Notes under the pieces: generated by a model
Told to the model about the DNA's origin: nothing
The model's database searches: none
Seen by the model: the letters and a program-made list of their open reading frames with translations, nothing else
Source: Streptomyces capitiformicae
GTDB lineage: Bacteria > Actinomycetota > Actinomycetes > Streptomycetales > Streptomycetaceae
Direction: 5' to 3'
Assembly (NCBI RefSeq): GCF_002214185.1
Contig: NZ_CP022161.1
Span: forward strand, 7,757,486 to 7,821,485
DNA length: 64,000 bases
Part shown: positions 15,693 to 24,692 of the stretch, in pieces
Numbering within the stretch: position 1 is the first letter of the stretch
Layout: every line of letters starts with the position of its first letter
Translations under genes and position numbers: made by a program

Positions 15693-16724
15693 TCAGTGGG
15701 AATCGTCCAGCCGGACCAGCATCTTGCCGACGTTGCCGCCACCGAGCAGGGACAGTAGCGCCCCGGCGGCGTTCTCCAGGCCGTCCACGACCGTCTCGCG
15801 CGCGGTGATCCGGCCCTCGGCGAGCCAGCCCGCGACCCGCTGCTCGAATTCCGGCCGCAGGTCGTCGTGGTCACGGACGATGAAACCGCGCAGGGTCAGC
15901 CGCTTGAGGACCGCCTGGATCAACTGGTTGATGTCCGCGGGCCGTCGGTCGCCGCCGAACTGCGACATCATGCCGCACAGGGCGACCCGGCCACCGGTGC
16001 GCAGCGCGTGCAGCGCGGCGGCGAGCTGCTCACCGCCGACGTTGTCGAAGTACACGTCGACGCCCTCGGGGGCCAGCCGGGCCAGCGCGTCGCGCACCGG
16101 CTCGGCACGGTAGTCGGCGGCCGCGTCGTAGCCGAACTCCTTCACCAGCAGGGCGCACTTGTCCGGCCCTCCGGCGGTCCCGATGACGCGGTCCGCACCC
16201 AGCAGGCGCGCGAACTGGCCGGCGGCACTGCCGACGGCGCCGGCCGCCGCCGACACCAGGACGGTGTCGCCCGGACGCAGTTGCGCGATTCGGGTCAGGC
16301 CCACGTACGCGGTGAACCCGGTCTGACCGAGCAGGCCCAGCCAGGTGGGCAGCGGGGCGAGCCCGGGGTCGATGCGACCGGCGCCGTCGGTGTCCGCCAC
16401 GTCGAGCACGGCCCGCTCCCGCCAGCCGAGCTGATGGCGTACGTACGTGCCCGGCGGCACCTGGGCACACCGGCTCTCCTCCACGACACCGAGGGCACGG
16501 CCGTCGAGCGGCGAGCCCGGGGTGAAGTTGTGTGTGTAGTGCTTCTCGGTGCTCTCCAGACGCCCGCGCATGGAGGGGTCGACGCTCATGTAAAGGTTGC
16601 GCACGAGGAGCTGTCCCTCCCCGAGGGGCGGCAGCGGGCGTTCCTCGACGGCGAAGTCACCGGGGAGCGGTTCTCCGTCCGGCCTGCGCACCAGACAGAC
16701 CACCCGGGTGGTGCGGGGCGTCAC
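15693..16724 (-). CDS. MDR-family NADP-dependent oxidoreductase (CurA/prostaglandin-reductase type)
   Basis: 343 residues, zinc-free medium-chain reductase: substrate domain with NLYMSVDPSMRGRL, nucleotide domain with SAAAGAVGSAAGQFARLLGA, and the DVYFDNVGGEQL motif of 2-alkenal/curcumin reductases. It would reduce an activated C=C bond with NADPH. Last gene of the minus-strand unit Rieske2-ferredoxin-71 aa protein-MDR; its start lies 5 bases after the preceding stop. Likely saturates an enone produced after oxygenation. Confidence 0.9.
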   Translation of the reverse strand: MTPRTTRVVCLVRRPDGEPLPGDFAVEERPLPPLGEGQLLVRNLYMSVDPSMRGRLESTEKHYTHNFTPGSPLDGRALGVVEESRCAQVPPGTYVRHQLGWRERAVLDVADTDGAGRIDPGLAPLPTWLGLLGQTGFTAYVGLTRIAQLRPGDTVLVSAAAGAVGSAAGQFARLLGADRVIGTAGGPDKCALLVKEFGYDAAADYRAEPVRDALARLAPEGVDVYFDNVGGEQLAAALHALRTGGRVALCGMMSQFGGDRRPADINQLIQAVLKRLTLRGFIVRDHDDLRPEFEQRVAGWLAEGRITARETVVDGLENAAGALLSLLGGGNVGKMLVRLDDSH

Positions 16725-16728
16725 CGGG

Positions 16729-16944
16729 TCACTCCTCCGGCTGTCGGCTGCTGCGGCGCTGGGCGAGTCGGCCGACCCAGCCGGCCATCTGGAGGTCGGC
16801 GTGGCGCAGTTCGCCCGACTGCCACCGGGCCTGGAAGTCGAAGACGCCCCGTGCCCCTGTCCTGGGGTCGGTCACCTCGACCAGGCCGTCCTCGGTGAGC
16901 CGGTACACATGCCCGGTCAGTGGGTGGATCACTTGCTTGGACAT
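16729..16944 (-). CDS. Small conserved-looking protein of unknown function (71 aa)
   Basis: Starts MSKQVIHPLTGHVYRLTEDG and contains VTDPRTGARGVFDFQARW followed by a basic tail LAQRRSSRQPEE. It lies 7 bp after the ferredoxin stop and ends 5 bp before the MDR start, so it is translated in the same operon. No membrane segment, signal or metal motif is visible. I do not recognise the family. Tight packing between ferredoxin and reductase genes and a compact folded composition support a real gene, perhaps an accessory to the Rieske system. Confidence 0.7.
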   Translation of the reverse strand: MSKQVIHPLTGHVYRLTEDGLVEVTDPRTGARGVFDFQARWQSGELRHADLQMAGWVGRLAQRRSSRQPEE

Positions 16945-16950
16945 GGGGCC

Positions 16951-17265
16951 TCACTCCTGCACTCGGCGGCGCACGCCGCTCTTGGTCACGGTCACCGGGC
17001 CCTCGACCCGGAGCCGGCAGGCGAGCCGGGTCGAGCCGTCCACCGGCCTGCGCAAGGACTCGATGCCCTCGCGCTCCAGCGGGCCCACGGGGGAACAGTT
17101 CTCGGCGCCCTCTTCGACCCGGACGAAGCAGGTGCGGCAGGTGCCCTTGCCACCGCAGACGGTGGGCCAGCGGTAGCCGAGTCGCTGGGCGGCGGTGAAC
17201 AGGTCCTCGCCGTCGAGGACTTCGAGCTCGACGCCGGAGGGTCTGACCGACACCCGGTGGGTCAC
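16951..17265 (-). CDS. 2Fe-2S plant-type ferredoxin
   Basis: 104 residues with the cluster ligands in CGGKGTCRTC (Cx5CxxC) and a last Cys in RLACRLRV. The GTG start at 17265 overlaps the stop of Rieske oxygenase 2 (GTGA), implying coupled translation and a dedicated electron donor to that oxygenase. It has the chloroplast-type motif rather than a Rieske-type ferredoxin. Electrons probably come from the FMN reductase at 30414 or a chromosomal reductase. Confidence 0.88.
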   Translation of the reverse strand: MTHRVSVRPSGVELEVLDGEDLFTAAQRLGYRWPTVCGGKGTCRTCFVRVEEGAENCSPVGPLEREGIESLRRPVDGSTRLACRLRVEGPVTVTKSGVRRRVQE

Positions 17266-18668
17266 TTGTCCATCCACTGGTCGAGGGTTCGGTTGAAGTG
17301 GCGGATGCGGCTCTCCTGGTAGTTGGCCAGGGTGATGCCCGGCTTGCGCATGGCCTTCAGGCCCTGTTGGACGTAGGGCAGGTTCTCGCAGTCCTGGTCG
17401 AAGACGGGTCCGAGCACACCGAGTTCGGGGATGTCGGCGAAGAGCATGTCCTCGGGCACCCAGCGGATCCTCGCCGGGGGCGGCATCTCGCCGGGCTGCT
17501 TCGGGGACGACATGAAGATGATCTCGGCGGTGCAGGAGTCGGGGTCGAGGCCGTGGGGACGGAACCGGTAGATGATGTTCGACTTGGCGCCGCCCCAGGG
17601 GTTGAAATTGGGGAACAGCAAGTAGTTGATGGCGTCCAGCAGTTCGGTGTCGGGGGTCTCCGAGAAGTCCTGCTGCGAGGTGGCCGCCAGTTGCGCGCGC
17701 ATCCGCTCGGCGAGGACCTGGCGGGCGGTGCCGCCGGGAGGGATCGCCGGCAGTTCGTCACCCTCCTGCCTCACCAGGTCACGGCCCTGGGCGGCGGCAT
17801 AGAAGGCGCGCGAGTCGTAGAAGGTCTCCAGGACGTCCTCCTCCGTGACGGAGTCCGCCACGTGCGGGCTGGGCGCGCCCTGGATGTTGATCATCCGGTT
17901 CCAGTTCGGCTGGTCCGCCATGACGTCGTACTGCGAGTTGGCGTCGGCGAGCCACGGCAGCATCTGCGGGTGTGTGGCGATCACATGGAAGGACTCGATG
18001 AACGCGTCCTGGGCGATCTTCCAGTTGCAGGGCAGCACCTTGCCGATGTGCAGCGACTTGTAGCGGTTCTCCAGCGGCCAGATGTAGTAGTCGTCGAAGG
18101 TGCCGCGGTAGCTGTCGAAGGACTCGGCGTACGGGTCCATGTTGATGAAGACGAAGCCGCGCCAGGTGGCCACCTGGGCCTCGGGGAGGGCGAACTTCTC
18201 CGGGGTGACGTGCGGGAAGTCCCAGGCGCAGGGCGGGGTCTGCATCGTGCCGTCGAGGTTCCAGGTGAACCCGTGGAACGAGCAGCGGAACTCGCTGACG
18301 TTGCCGCCGCCCGTGCGCAGTTTGCGTCCGCGGTGCAGGCAGACGTTGACGAAGGCGCGGATCTCGTCGGGGGCCGTGCGGACGACGATGAGGGAGTCGT
18401 CGCCGATCTCGTACACCTCGTGGTCGCCGACCTCGGGAATCTCGCTCTCCAGGCAGGCGAACTGCCAGACGCGCCGCCAGACCTGCCGCATCTCCCGTTC
18501 GGCCCACTCGCGGGAGGTGAAGCGGGCGGTGTCGATGTCCTCGCTGCCGAGGTAGTCGTTGTGCTCGTACCTCAGGGCGGGGGGAACGGGGCGGCTGTCT
18601 TGGTCGAGGTAGTCCTGGACGCTGGGCCCGGGGCACCGCGCAGTGGCCGGCTCCGACGTTTCGTCCAT
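17262..18668 (-). CDS. Rieske non-haem iron oxygenase, alpha subunit (2)
   Basis: About 468 residues. Two adjacent ATGs (18671, 18668) follow GGAGGAGAG; the second has better spacing. Rieske ligands: NVCLHRGRKLR with later CSFHGF; catalytic iron site: DAFIESFHVIATHPQ. The large SRPBCC domain with FNPWGGAKSNIIYRF resembles broad ring-hydroxylating oxygenases without a beta subunit. It shares an operon with its ferredoxin and an MDR reductase and is unrelated in detail to Rieske 1, so the pathway probably has two separate oxygenation steps. Confidence 0.92.
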   Translation of the reverse strand: MDETSEPATARCPGPSVQDYLDQDSRPVPPALRYEHNDYLGSEDIDTARFTSREWAEREMRQVWRRVWQFACLESEIPEVGDHEVYEIGDDSLIVVRTAPDEIRAFVNVCLHRGRKLRTGGGNVSEFRCSFHGFTWNLDGTMQTPPCAWDFPHVTPEKFALPEAQVATWRGFVFINMDPYAESFDSYRGTFDDYYIWPLENRYKSLHIGKVLPCNWKIAQDAFIESFHVIATHPQMLPWLADANSQYDVMADQPNWNRMINIQGAPSPHVADSVTEEDVLETFYDSRAFYAAAQGRDLVRQEGDELPAIPPGGTARQVLAERMRAQLAATSQQDFSETPDTELLDAINYLLFPNFNPWGGAKSNIIYRFRPHGLDPDSCTAEIIFMSSPKQPGEMPPPARIRWVPEDMLFADIPELGVLGPVFDQDCENLPYVQQGLKAMRKPGITLANYQESRIRHFNRTLDQWMDK

Positions 18669-18671
18669 CAT

Positions 18672-19036
18672 CTCTCCTCCGGCAGAAACTTTAGAGAGAG
18701 TGTAGTTAGCTGTTGCAGCTGGGAGCAACACTCACGCCGACGAACAAGCCCGCCCCCTCCACGGTTACCTGCAATTCCCCAGTGATCCCGGAATTTCTTA
18801 CGGCACCCCCTCCCCAAGCCCCCTGGGGCGTGTCACACTCCGAGCCACTTGAGGCTGTAGTTCCTCATAAGTTTCTCTGTTCCGGGACGATCTCTGCCCG
18901 TCCTGGCCCCAGCCCTGCGGCATGTTCGCCCCGGGGCGACACGGAATCGATCCGCCTGACTGGAGCCGACCCCTGCGGACGCGGCAGCGACGCGGGGCGC
19001 GGCAGCACAGGCGTCACACCACGGGAGTACTCAACG
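18672..19036. promoter_or_regulatory. Divergent promoter region between Rieske 2 operon and ABC importer
   Basis: 365 bp without a gene. It has a broken inverted repeat, GAGTGT...GTTGC (18701-18715) against GCAACACTC (18724-18732), close to the Rieske 2 start, and an AT-richer part near 18860. No exact promoter can be assigned. Confidence 0.35.
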
Positions 19037-20179
19037 ATGAGTTCCAGACCCCGTCGCGCGGTCCGCCGCGCCCTCACCACGACCGTCCCCGTCGCCTCCC
19101 TGCTCGCCCTGGCGGCGTGCGGCACCGGCACCACTCCGGCCGCCGACTCGACGCAGGCGGCGGCACCCGGCTCCCCCGGCCTGACGGCGGCCCGCGCGGC
19201 CCTGGCGAAGTACTCCGAGCGCCCGGCCACGATCTCCGTGACCCAGCCCGTCGGCAGGGCGATCCCCAAGGGCAAGAAGATCGACTTCATCCTCTGCGGC
19301 GTCCAGTCCTGCAAGGACCTCGCCGACTTCTTCACCGAGGCCGCCGAGGAACTCGGCTGGCAGGTGAAGCAGATCGCCACCCAGGGCACCCCGGAGTCCG
19401 TCCAGGCCGCCTACGAGCAGGCCCTACGCGACAAGCCGGACGCCGTCGTCGCCTCCGGTTTCCCACGCGCCGTCTACGCCAAGCAGCTGGCCCAGCTGAA
19501 GGCCGCCGACATCCCCGTCATCCAGTCGAACGCCGACGACCTGCTGGGCGACGGCATCTCCCTGCTCAAGAACGGGCCCGACGACGTCGGCGTCCAGGGC
19601 CAGATGCTCGCCTCATGGGTGGTGTCGAACAGCGGCGCCAAGGCGAACACCGTCTACTTCGATCTGCCCGCCTACACGATCCTGAAGCCGGTCAAGGACT
19701 CCTTCGCGGCCAAGTACGAGGAATGGTGCGACGGTTGCGCGCTGGACCAGGTGGACGTGCCGATCACCGCGGTGGGCAAGGACATGCCGGACCGCGTGGT
19801 GTCGTACCTCCGGTCGCACCCGAAGGTGACCCATGTCGTCTTCTCCCTGGGTCTGCTCAACGTGGGTGTGCCGGCCGCGCTGAAGACCGCCGGCATCACC
19901 GGCAAGCGCATCGTCGTCAACGTCGGTGACGCGCAGAACTACCAGTACATCCAGAGCGGTCTCACCGACGGCGCGATGGCGCTGAACTCCCACGAGACGG
20001 CCTGGCTCCAGGCCGACGCGCTGGCCCGGCACTTCACCGGCCAGCCCATGGACGTGGACCAGAAGGCCGCACTCCCCAACATGCTCGTCACCAAGGACAA
20101 CCTGCCCTCGGCCGACGGCGACTTCCCGATCGTCGAGGACTACCAGGCGCAGTTCAAGGCGCTGTGGGGCCTGAGTTGA
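19037..20179 (+). CDS. ABC importer substrate-binding lipoprotein (ribose-type family)
   Basis: 380 residues. Signal peptide with lipobox LALAACG (Cys 28), then a periplasmic-binding fold of the RbsB type: KIDFILCGVQSCKDLADFF, LRDKPDAVVASGFP, IPVIQSNADDLLG and RIVVNVGDAQNYQYIQSG. Tethered outside the membrane, it delivers ligand to the permease at 21715. First gene of an importer operon that runs into an alcohol dehydrogenase. The family binds sugars and sugar-like or autoinducer molecules; here catabolic context suggests import of the pathway substrate. Confidence 0.88.
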   Translation: MSSRPRRAVRRALTTTVPVASLLALAACGTGTTPAADSTQAAAPGSPGLTAARAALAKYSERPATISVTQPVGRAIPKGKKIDFILCGVQSCKDLADFFTEAAEELGWQVKQIATQGTPESVQAAYEQALRDKPDAVVASGFPRAVYAKQLAQLKAADIPVIQSNADDLLGDGISLLKNGPDDVGVQGQMLASWVVSNSGAKANTVYFDLPAYTILKPVKDSFAAKYEEWCDGCALDQVDVPITAVGKDMPDRVVSYLRSHPKVTHVVFSLGLLNVGVPAALKTAGITGKRIVVNVGDAQNYQYIQSGLTDGAMALNSHETAWLQADALARHFTGQPMDVDQKAALPNMLVTKDNLPSADGDFPIVEDYQAQFKALWGLS

Positions 20180-21687
20180 CCGGGGCGGTCCTACGGGTGG
20201 CCGCCCTGTCCAAGAGATTCGGCGGCACCCAGGCGCTCAAGGACGTCGACCTGGAGGTCTCGCCGGGCGAGATCCACGCCCTGATCGGGCCCAACGGCTC
20301 CGGCAAGTCCACGCTCATCAAGATCCTCGCCGGTTACCACCACGCGGAGCCGGGAGCGGTGGCCGAACTCGACGGCGAGCCCTTCGACCTGGGCCATGTC
20401 ACCGCTTCCCGGCACGACCGTCTCCGCTTCGTCCACCAGGAGCTGGGGCTGGTGGGCGAGTTGAGCGCCATCGACAACCTCGCGCTCAGCCATGGCTTCG
20501 CCCGCACGGCCTTCGGCAACATCCGCTGGCCGGAGATGGAGCGGCGGACGAGCGCCCTCGTCGAACGGTTCGGCCTCGGCATCGACGTGCGCCGGCCCCT
20601 GGCGACGGCGACCCCCGTCCAGCGCACGGTGGTGGCCATCGCCGCCGCCCTGCAGGGCTGGGAGGGCCGTCGCGGTGTCCTGGTGCTCGACGAGCCCACC
20701 GCCGTACTGCCGCCCGGTGAGGTGGCCCGCCTGTTCGACATCGTGCGGGAGGTCCGCGACGCCGGCGCCTCCGTCCTGTACGTCTCGCACCGGATGGACG
20801 AGATCTTCGCGCTCGCCGACCGGGTCACCGTGATCCGCGGCGGACGCCGGATCGCCACGCGCCCGGTCGCCGAGCTCACTCCGCGTTCGCTGGCGGAACT
20901 GATGGCGGGCGAGGAGATGGACACCGACCACCGTCCCGCGCCCCCTTCCGGTCCCGCCGCCCCCGTGCTGGAGGTCCGCGACCTGTGGGCCGGGCCACTA
21001 CGGGGAGTCGGCTTCGATCTGGCCAGGGGCGAGCGCCTGGGCATCACCGGGCTGGTCGGCTCCGGCCACGAGATCGTGCCGTACGCGGTGTGCGGGGCCC
21101 ATGCCGGGCCGGTGAGCGGCAGGCTGCGGCTGCCGGAACACTCCGAGCGGTGGACCGAGGCGCGTGACGCCGACGGCCTGGGCCTTCCCCTGGTCCCCGC
21201 CGACCGGGCGGGCGAGGGGGTGATCGGCGACTTCTCGGTCGGCGAGAACCTCACTCTCCCCCTGCTGGACCGGCTGCGCGCCCGTTCCGGGCGGCTGCGC
21301 CGACGCCGCGAGTCCGCCCTGGCAGACGACTGGATCCGGCGGGTCGGCGTCCGAACGGCCGGACGCCGGGCGCGGATCACCACGCTGAGCGGCGGCAACC
21401 AGCAGAAGGTCGTCATGGCCCGCTGTCTGGCCCAGCACCCTCCGGTGCTGGCAATGTGCGAACCCACGGCGGGAGTGGACATCACCACCCGTCTGCAGCT
21501 GTACGACCTGATAGAGCGTCAGGCCGGTGAGGGCATGGGCGTCATCGTGTCCTCCTCCGACACGCAGGACCTGCTCGCGCTGTGCACCCGCGTCCTGGTG
21601 GTCAGGGACGGCCGGATCGCGCGGGAGATCAGCGGCCGGGAAGTCACCGAGTCCGCACTCGTGCACGCCATGGAAGGAACCGAGTGA
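20164..21687 (+). CDS. ABC importer ATPase with two nucleotide domains (RbsA type)
   Basis: 507 residues, two ABC halves. First: GPNGSGKSTLIK Walker A and VLVLDEPTAVLPPGEV; its signature loop is weak. Second: degenerate Walker A (GLVGSGHEI) but a good signature LSGGNQQKVVMARCL and CEPTAGVDITT, the standard RbsA asymmetry. GTG 20164 overlaps the binding-protein gene; TTG 20176 is an alternative that overlaps by the TTGA form. It powers the permease that follows 27 bp later. Confidence 0.9.
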   Translation: MGPELTGAVLRVAALSKRFGGTQALKDVDLEVSPGEIHALIGPNGSGKSTLIKILAGYHHAEPGAVAELDGEPFDLGHVTASRHDRLRFVHQELGLVGELSAIDNLALSHGFARTAFGNIRWPEMERRTSALVERFGLGIDVRRPLATATPVQRTVVAIAAALQGWEGRRGVLVLDEPTAVLPPGEVARLFDIVREVRDAGASVLYVSHRMDEIFALADRVTVIRGGRRIATRPVAELTPRSLAELMAGEEMDTDHRPAPPSGPAAPVLEVRDLWAGPLRGVGFDLARGERLGITGLVGSGHEIVPYAVCGAHAGPVSGRLRLPEHSERWTEARDADGLGLPLVPADRAGEGVIGDFSVGENLTLPLLDRLRARSGRLRRRRESALADDWIRRVGVRTAGRRARITTLSGGNQQKVVMARCLAQHPPVLAMCEPTAGVDITTRLQLYDLIERQAGEGMGVIVSSSDTQDLLALCTRVLVVRDGRIAREISGREVTESALVHAMEGTE

Positions 21688-21714
21688 CATGAGCCCTGGA
21701 AGGGACCGAGCGAC

Positions 21715-22815
21715 ATGACGTCCACCTCGACCCGGGCGGGGGAACTTCCGCCGTCCGCACCGGAGAGATCCGCGGTGTCCCTGCCCGGGACACCGGTCCG
21801 ACGGGCGACGGCGGCCCTGTCGTTCCGGAACATCGGCGCCGTGTACGTGTGGCTGGTCATCGTCGTGCTCTTCTCCGTCTGGGCGCCGGACACGTTCCCG
21901 ACCGCCGTCACGGTCAAGCAGGTACTGAACGGCAACGCCGTGGCAGGCCTGGTGGCACTCAGCGTCGTCCCGCCGCTGGCCGCGCGTGTCTTCGACCTCT
22001 CGATCGCCTACACCATGTCGCTCACCAGCGTGCTGACCGCCCACTTCATGGTCTCCGCCGGACTCGGGCCCGGCGCGGCCATCGCCCTGGCGATGACCGC
22101 GGCGCTGCTGATCGGGGTCGTCAACGGAATCGTCGTGGTGGTCCTGCGCGTCGACTCGTTCATCGCCACCCTGGCCACCGGAGCGCTGATCCAGTCCCTG
22201 ATCACCATGGTCACCAACGACAGCTCCATCACCGGAGTGCAGTTGCTGGCCGAGCCGTTCGCGAACATCGCCCAGCTGGACGCGGGCGGCATCACCCTGC
22301 CGGTGCTGTATCTGCTGCTCGCCGCCCTCGCCATCTGGTTCGTGCTGGAACACACCGCGACCGGGCGCCGGTTGTACGCCACCGGCTTCAACGCCGACGC
22401 GGCCCGGCTGCAGGGCGTGCGCACCGACCGGCTGCGCTTTCTGACCCTGGTGGCCTCGGCGCTGCTCTCCGGTCTCGCCGGCGTCGTCTTCGCGTCCTCG
22501 GTGGGCTCCGGATCGCCGACCGCGGGCACCCCGTATCTGCTGTCGGCCTACGCCGCCGCCTTCGTCGGGGCAACCCAGTTGCGCGCGGGCCGCTTCAACG
22601 CCTGGGGAACGGTACTCGCCGTACTCCTGCTCGGCACGGGCATCACCGGACTCGGGCTCGCCACCAGCGCGCAGTGGGCCGCGAGCCTGTTCACCGGCTC
22701 GGTCCTCATCGTGGCGCTGGTCCTCACGGGTGGCCGGATCGCCCTGCCCGCCGTTCTGCGCCGCCGGACGGGAACCCGTCCGAAGACAACCACCAGCAAG
22801 GAGGTCCGAGGATGA
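21715..22815 (+). CDS. ABC importer permease (BPD_transp_2, RbsC type)
   Basis: 366 residues with about ten hydrophobic segments, starting near NIGAVYVWLVIVVLFSVWAP, and the family pattern ATGFNADAARLQGVRTDRL followed by SALLSGLAGVVFA. Sole permease, so probably a homodimer. Soluble N-terminal 40 residues are Pro/Ser/Ala rich. Its stop overlaps the next ATG (alcohol dehydrogenase), coupling transport to the first oxidation step. Confidence 0.9.
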   Translation: MTSTSTRAGELPPSAPERSAVSLPGTPVRRATAALSFRNIGAVYVWLVIVVLFSVWAPDTFPTAVTVKQVLNGNAVAGLVALSVVPPLAARVFDLSIAYTMSLTSVLTAHFMVSAGLGPGAAIALAMTAALLIGVVNGIVVVVLRVDSFIATLATGALIQSLITMVTNDSSITGVQLLAEPFANIAQLDAGGITLPVLYLLLAALAIWFVLEHTATGRRLYATGFNADAARLQGVRTDRLRFLTLVASALLSGLAGVVFASSVGSGSPTAGTPYLLSAYAAAFVGATQLRAGRFNAWGTVLAVLLLGTGITGLGLATSAQWAASLFTGSVLIVALVLTGGRIALPAVLRRRTGTRPKTTTSKEVRG

Positions 22816-23855
22816 AGGCCATTCAGTACCGGCGGGTCGGGCACGCCCCCGAGGTCGTGGAGATCCCGGTGCCGGAACCCGGCCCGGGCCAGGTGCTGCT
22901 GAAGGTGACGGCGGCGGGACTCTGCCACTCCGATCTGGCGGTGATGGGCTGGCCCGAGGAACAGTTCCCCTACGCGCTGCCGATGACACTCGGTCACGAG
23001 GGTGTCGGGACGGTCGCGGCGGTGGGCGCCGGTGTCACCGCCGTGGTGGAGGGCGAGGCGGCGGCGGTGTACGGGCCATGGGGCTGCGGGCGCTGCCACA
23101 AGTGCGCCGAGGGCAAGGAGAACTGCTGTCCGCACGCCGCCGGGCTCGGCATCCTGCCGCCGGGACTCGGCTCGCCCGGTGCCCTGGCGGAGTACATGCT
23201 GGTGGACTCGCCCCGCCACCTGGTTCCGCTCAGCGGAGTCGACCCCGTCCAGGCCGCGCCTCTCACCGACGCAGGGCTGACCCCGTATCACGCGATCCGC
23301 AGATCGCTGCCGAAGCTGCTGCCCGGCAGCACGGCGGTGGTGATCGGCGTCGGCGGTCTGGGGCATCTCGCCGTGCAGCTGTTGCGCGCGCTGACCCCGG
23401 CCCGGGTGGTCGCCCTCGACGTGGGCAAGGACAAGCTGGAGCTGGCACGCGAGGTCGGCGCCCACGAGGTGCTCCTGTCCGACGGCGAGGCGGCCGCACG
23501 GCTGAAGGAACTCACCGGTGGTACGGGAGCGGAGGTCGTCCTGGACTTCGTCGGAGCCGAGACGACCCTGGCAGTCGCCGCCGCGTCGGTGGCGGTGGAG
23601 GGCGACGTCACCGTCGTCGGCCTCGGCGGAGGGACGCTGGCCGTCGGCTTCGGGGGCGGGCTGCCGTTCGAGGTATCGGCCTCCTTCCCTTACTGGGGCA
23701 GCCGCACGGAGCTCATGGAAGTCCTCGAACTCGCGCGGCGGGGTCTCGTGTCCGCCCACGTCAAGACCTTCACGCTGGAGCAGGCGCCCGAGGCGTACGA
23801 GCGTCTGCACGCCGGGGAGATCAGCGGCCGCGCGGTGGTGCTGCCGCACGCCTGA
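22812..23855 (+). CDS. Zinc-dependent alcohol dehydrogenase (MDR)
   Basis: 347 residues. Catalytic zinc: GLCHSD and GHEGVG; structural zinc: CGRCHKCAEGKENC; cofactor site VIGVGGLGHLAVQLL. NAD-dependent oxidation of an alcohol. ATG overlaps the permease stop, so it belongs to the importer operon and likely acts on the imported compound or an early product. A two-way terminator follows. Confidence 0.92.
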   Translation: MKAIQYRRVGHAPEVVEIPVPEPGPGQVLLKVTAAGLCHSDLAVMGWPEEQFPYALPMTLGHEGVGTVAAVGAGVTAVVEGEAAAVYGPWGCGRCHKCAEGKENCCPHAAGLGILPPGLGSPGALAEYMLVDSPRHLVPLSGVDPVQAAPLTDAGLTPYHAIRRSLPKLLPGSTAVVIGVGGLGHLAVQLLRALTPARVVALDVGKDKLELAREVGAHEVLLSDGEAAARLKELTGGTGAEVVLDFVGAETTLAVAAASVAVEGDVTVVGLGGGTLAVGFGGGLPFEVSASFPYWGSRTELMEVLELARRGLVSAHVKTFTLEQAPEAYERLHAGEISGRAVVLPHA

Positions 23856-23870
23856 GCCGCGATTCCCGCA

Positions 23871-23905
23871 GGGCCGGCGCCCGAGCCTCGCTCAGGCGCC
23901 GGCCC
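23871..23905. terminator. Bidirectional stem-loop terminator
   Basis: GGGCCGGCGCC (23871-23881) pairs exactly with GGCGCCGGCCC (23895-23905), loop 13 bases. It stands between convergent genes and overlaps the last codons of the ThuA-like gene. Confidence 0.8.
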
Positions 23906-24689
23906 GCTCTTCGTCGGGGCTTCGCGCACCCACCATCCGCTCCACACAACGCCGGAGCACCGTCAGGAACTCCGGTGTCCGCCACGGCCCCACGTCCACG
24001 CGCCCGGTGTCGTCCACGCCCAGGTCCTGCATGTCGTAGCGGCCCCGGCAGTGGCCGAGGGTGAAGTAGCAGACCTCGCCGAGGCCGTGCCGTTTGAGAT
24101 ACAGCACCGGTCGGGGCGCGTGGTCGAGCGCCGCCGTGTCGCCCTCGGCGAAACCGCGGCACGGCCCCGTGTACTCGGTGTGCAGCAGTACGTCCAGCTC
24201 CCCGTGCAGCTCGCACACGTACAGCTCGTCGGTGACCGTGAACGGGCCGATCCCGGCGACCAGCGGATGGTCGGGCCGGGTCACCCGCACCTCGTACGGC
24301 TCGATCGGCGGGTGGGCCAGGAACTGGCTGCCGAGCACCTCCGCCAGTTCCCCGAGGAGCCGTGGAGTCGTGAACACCCGCGGCCCGCCGCTGGTCGACG
24401 GCTCGATCACCGCGTTGGTGCCGTGCAGGGCGAGCCAGCGCCCGCCCCGCTCGACGAACCGCGCCAGTGCGGCCCGCTGCGCCGGGCGGGGCCGGACGTC
24501 GCAGGTGTAGGTGACCAGCAGGTCGGCCTTGTCGAGGGCGGCCAGGCAGTCGTAGTCCTGATACGCCGTCGTGCGTACCCGTGGATGCTCACCGAGCAGT
24601 TCCAGCAGCCGCAGCCGCGCGTGGTCGAAGTCGTGCCACCGGCCACCGCAGACCAGTACGGCGTCCAGGCGGCCGGCCGGGCCCGCCAC
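23892..24689 (-). CDS. ThuA-like domain protein
   Basis: 265 residues with the class I glutamine-amidotransferase-like ThuA fold: DAVLVCGGRWHDFDHARL, DLLVTYTCDVRP, WLALHGTNAV, and the closing YFTLGHCRGRYDMQDLG. Family members occur with sugar use and are thought to act on sugar or glycoside intermediates, but enzymology is thin. GTG start 4 bases after the SDR stop, so it is cotranscribed with SDR and acyl-CoA dehydrogenase. Together with the ribose-type importer it may hint at a sugar-linked or polyol-like substrate. Confidence 0.82.
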   Translation of the reverse strand: MAGPAGRLDAVLVCGGRWHDFDHARLRLLELLGEHPRVRTTAYQDYDCLAALDKADLLVTYTCDVRPRPAQRAALARFVERGGRWLALHGTNAVIEPSTSGGPRVFTTPRLLGELAEVLGSQFLAHPPIEPYEVRVTRPDHPLVAGIGPFTVTDELYVCELHGELDVLLHTEYTGPCRGFAEGDTAALDHAPRPVLYLKRHGLGEVCYFTLGHCRGRYDMQDLGVDDTGRVDVGPWRTPEFLTVLRRCVERMVGARSPDEERAGA

Positions 24690-24692
24690 GGC

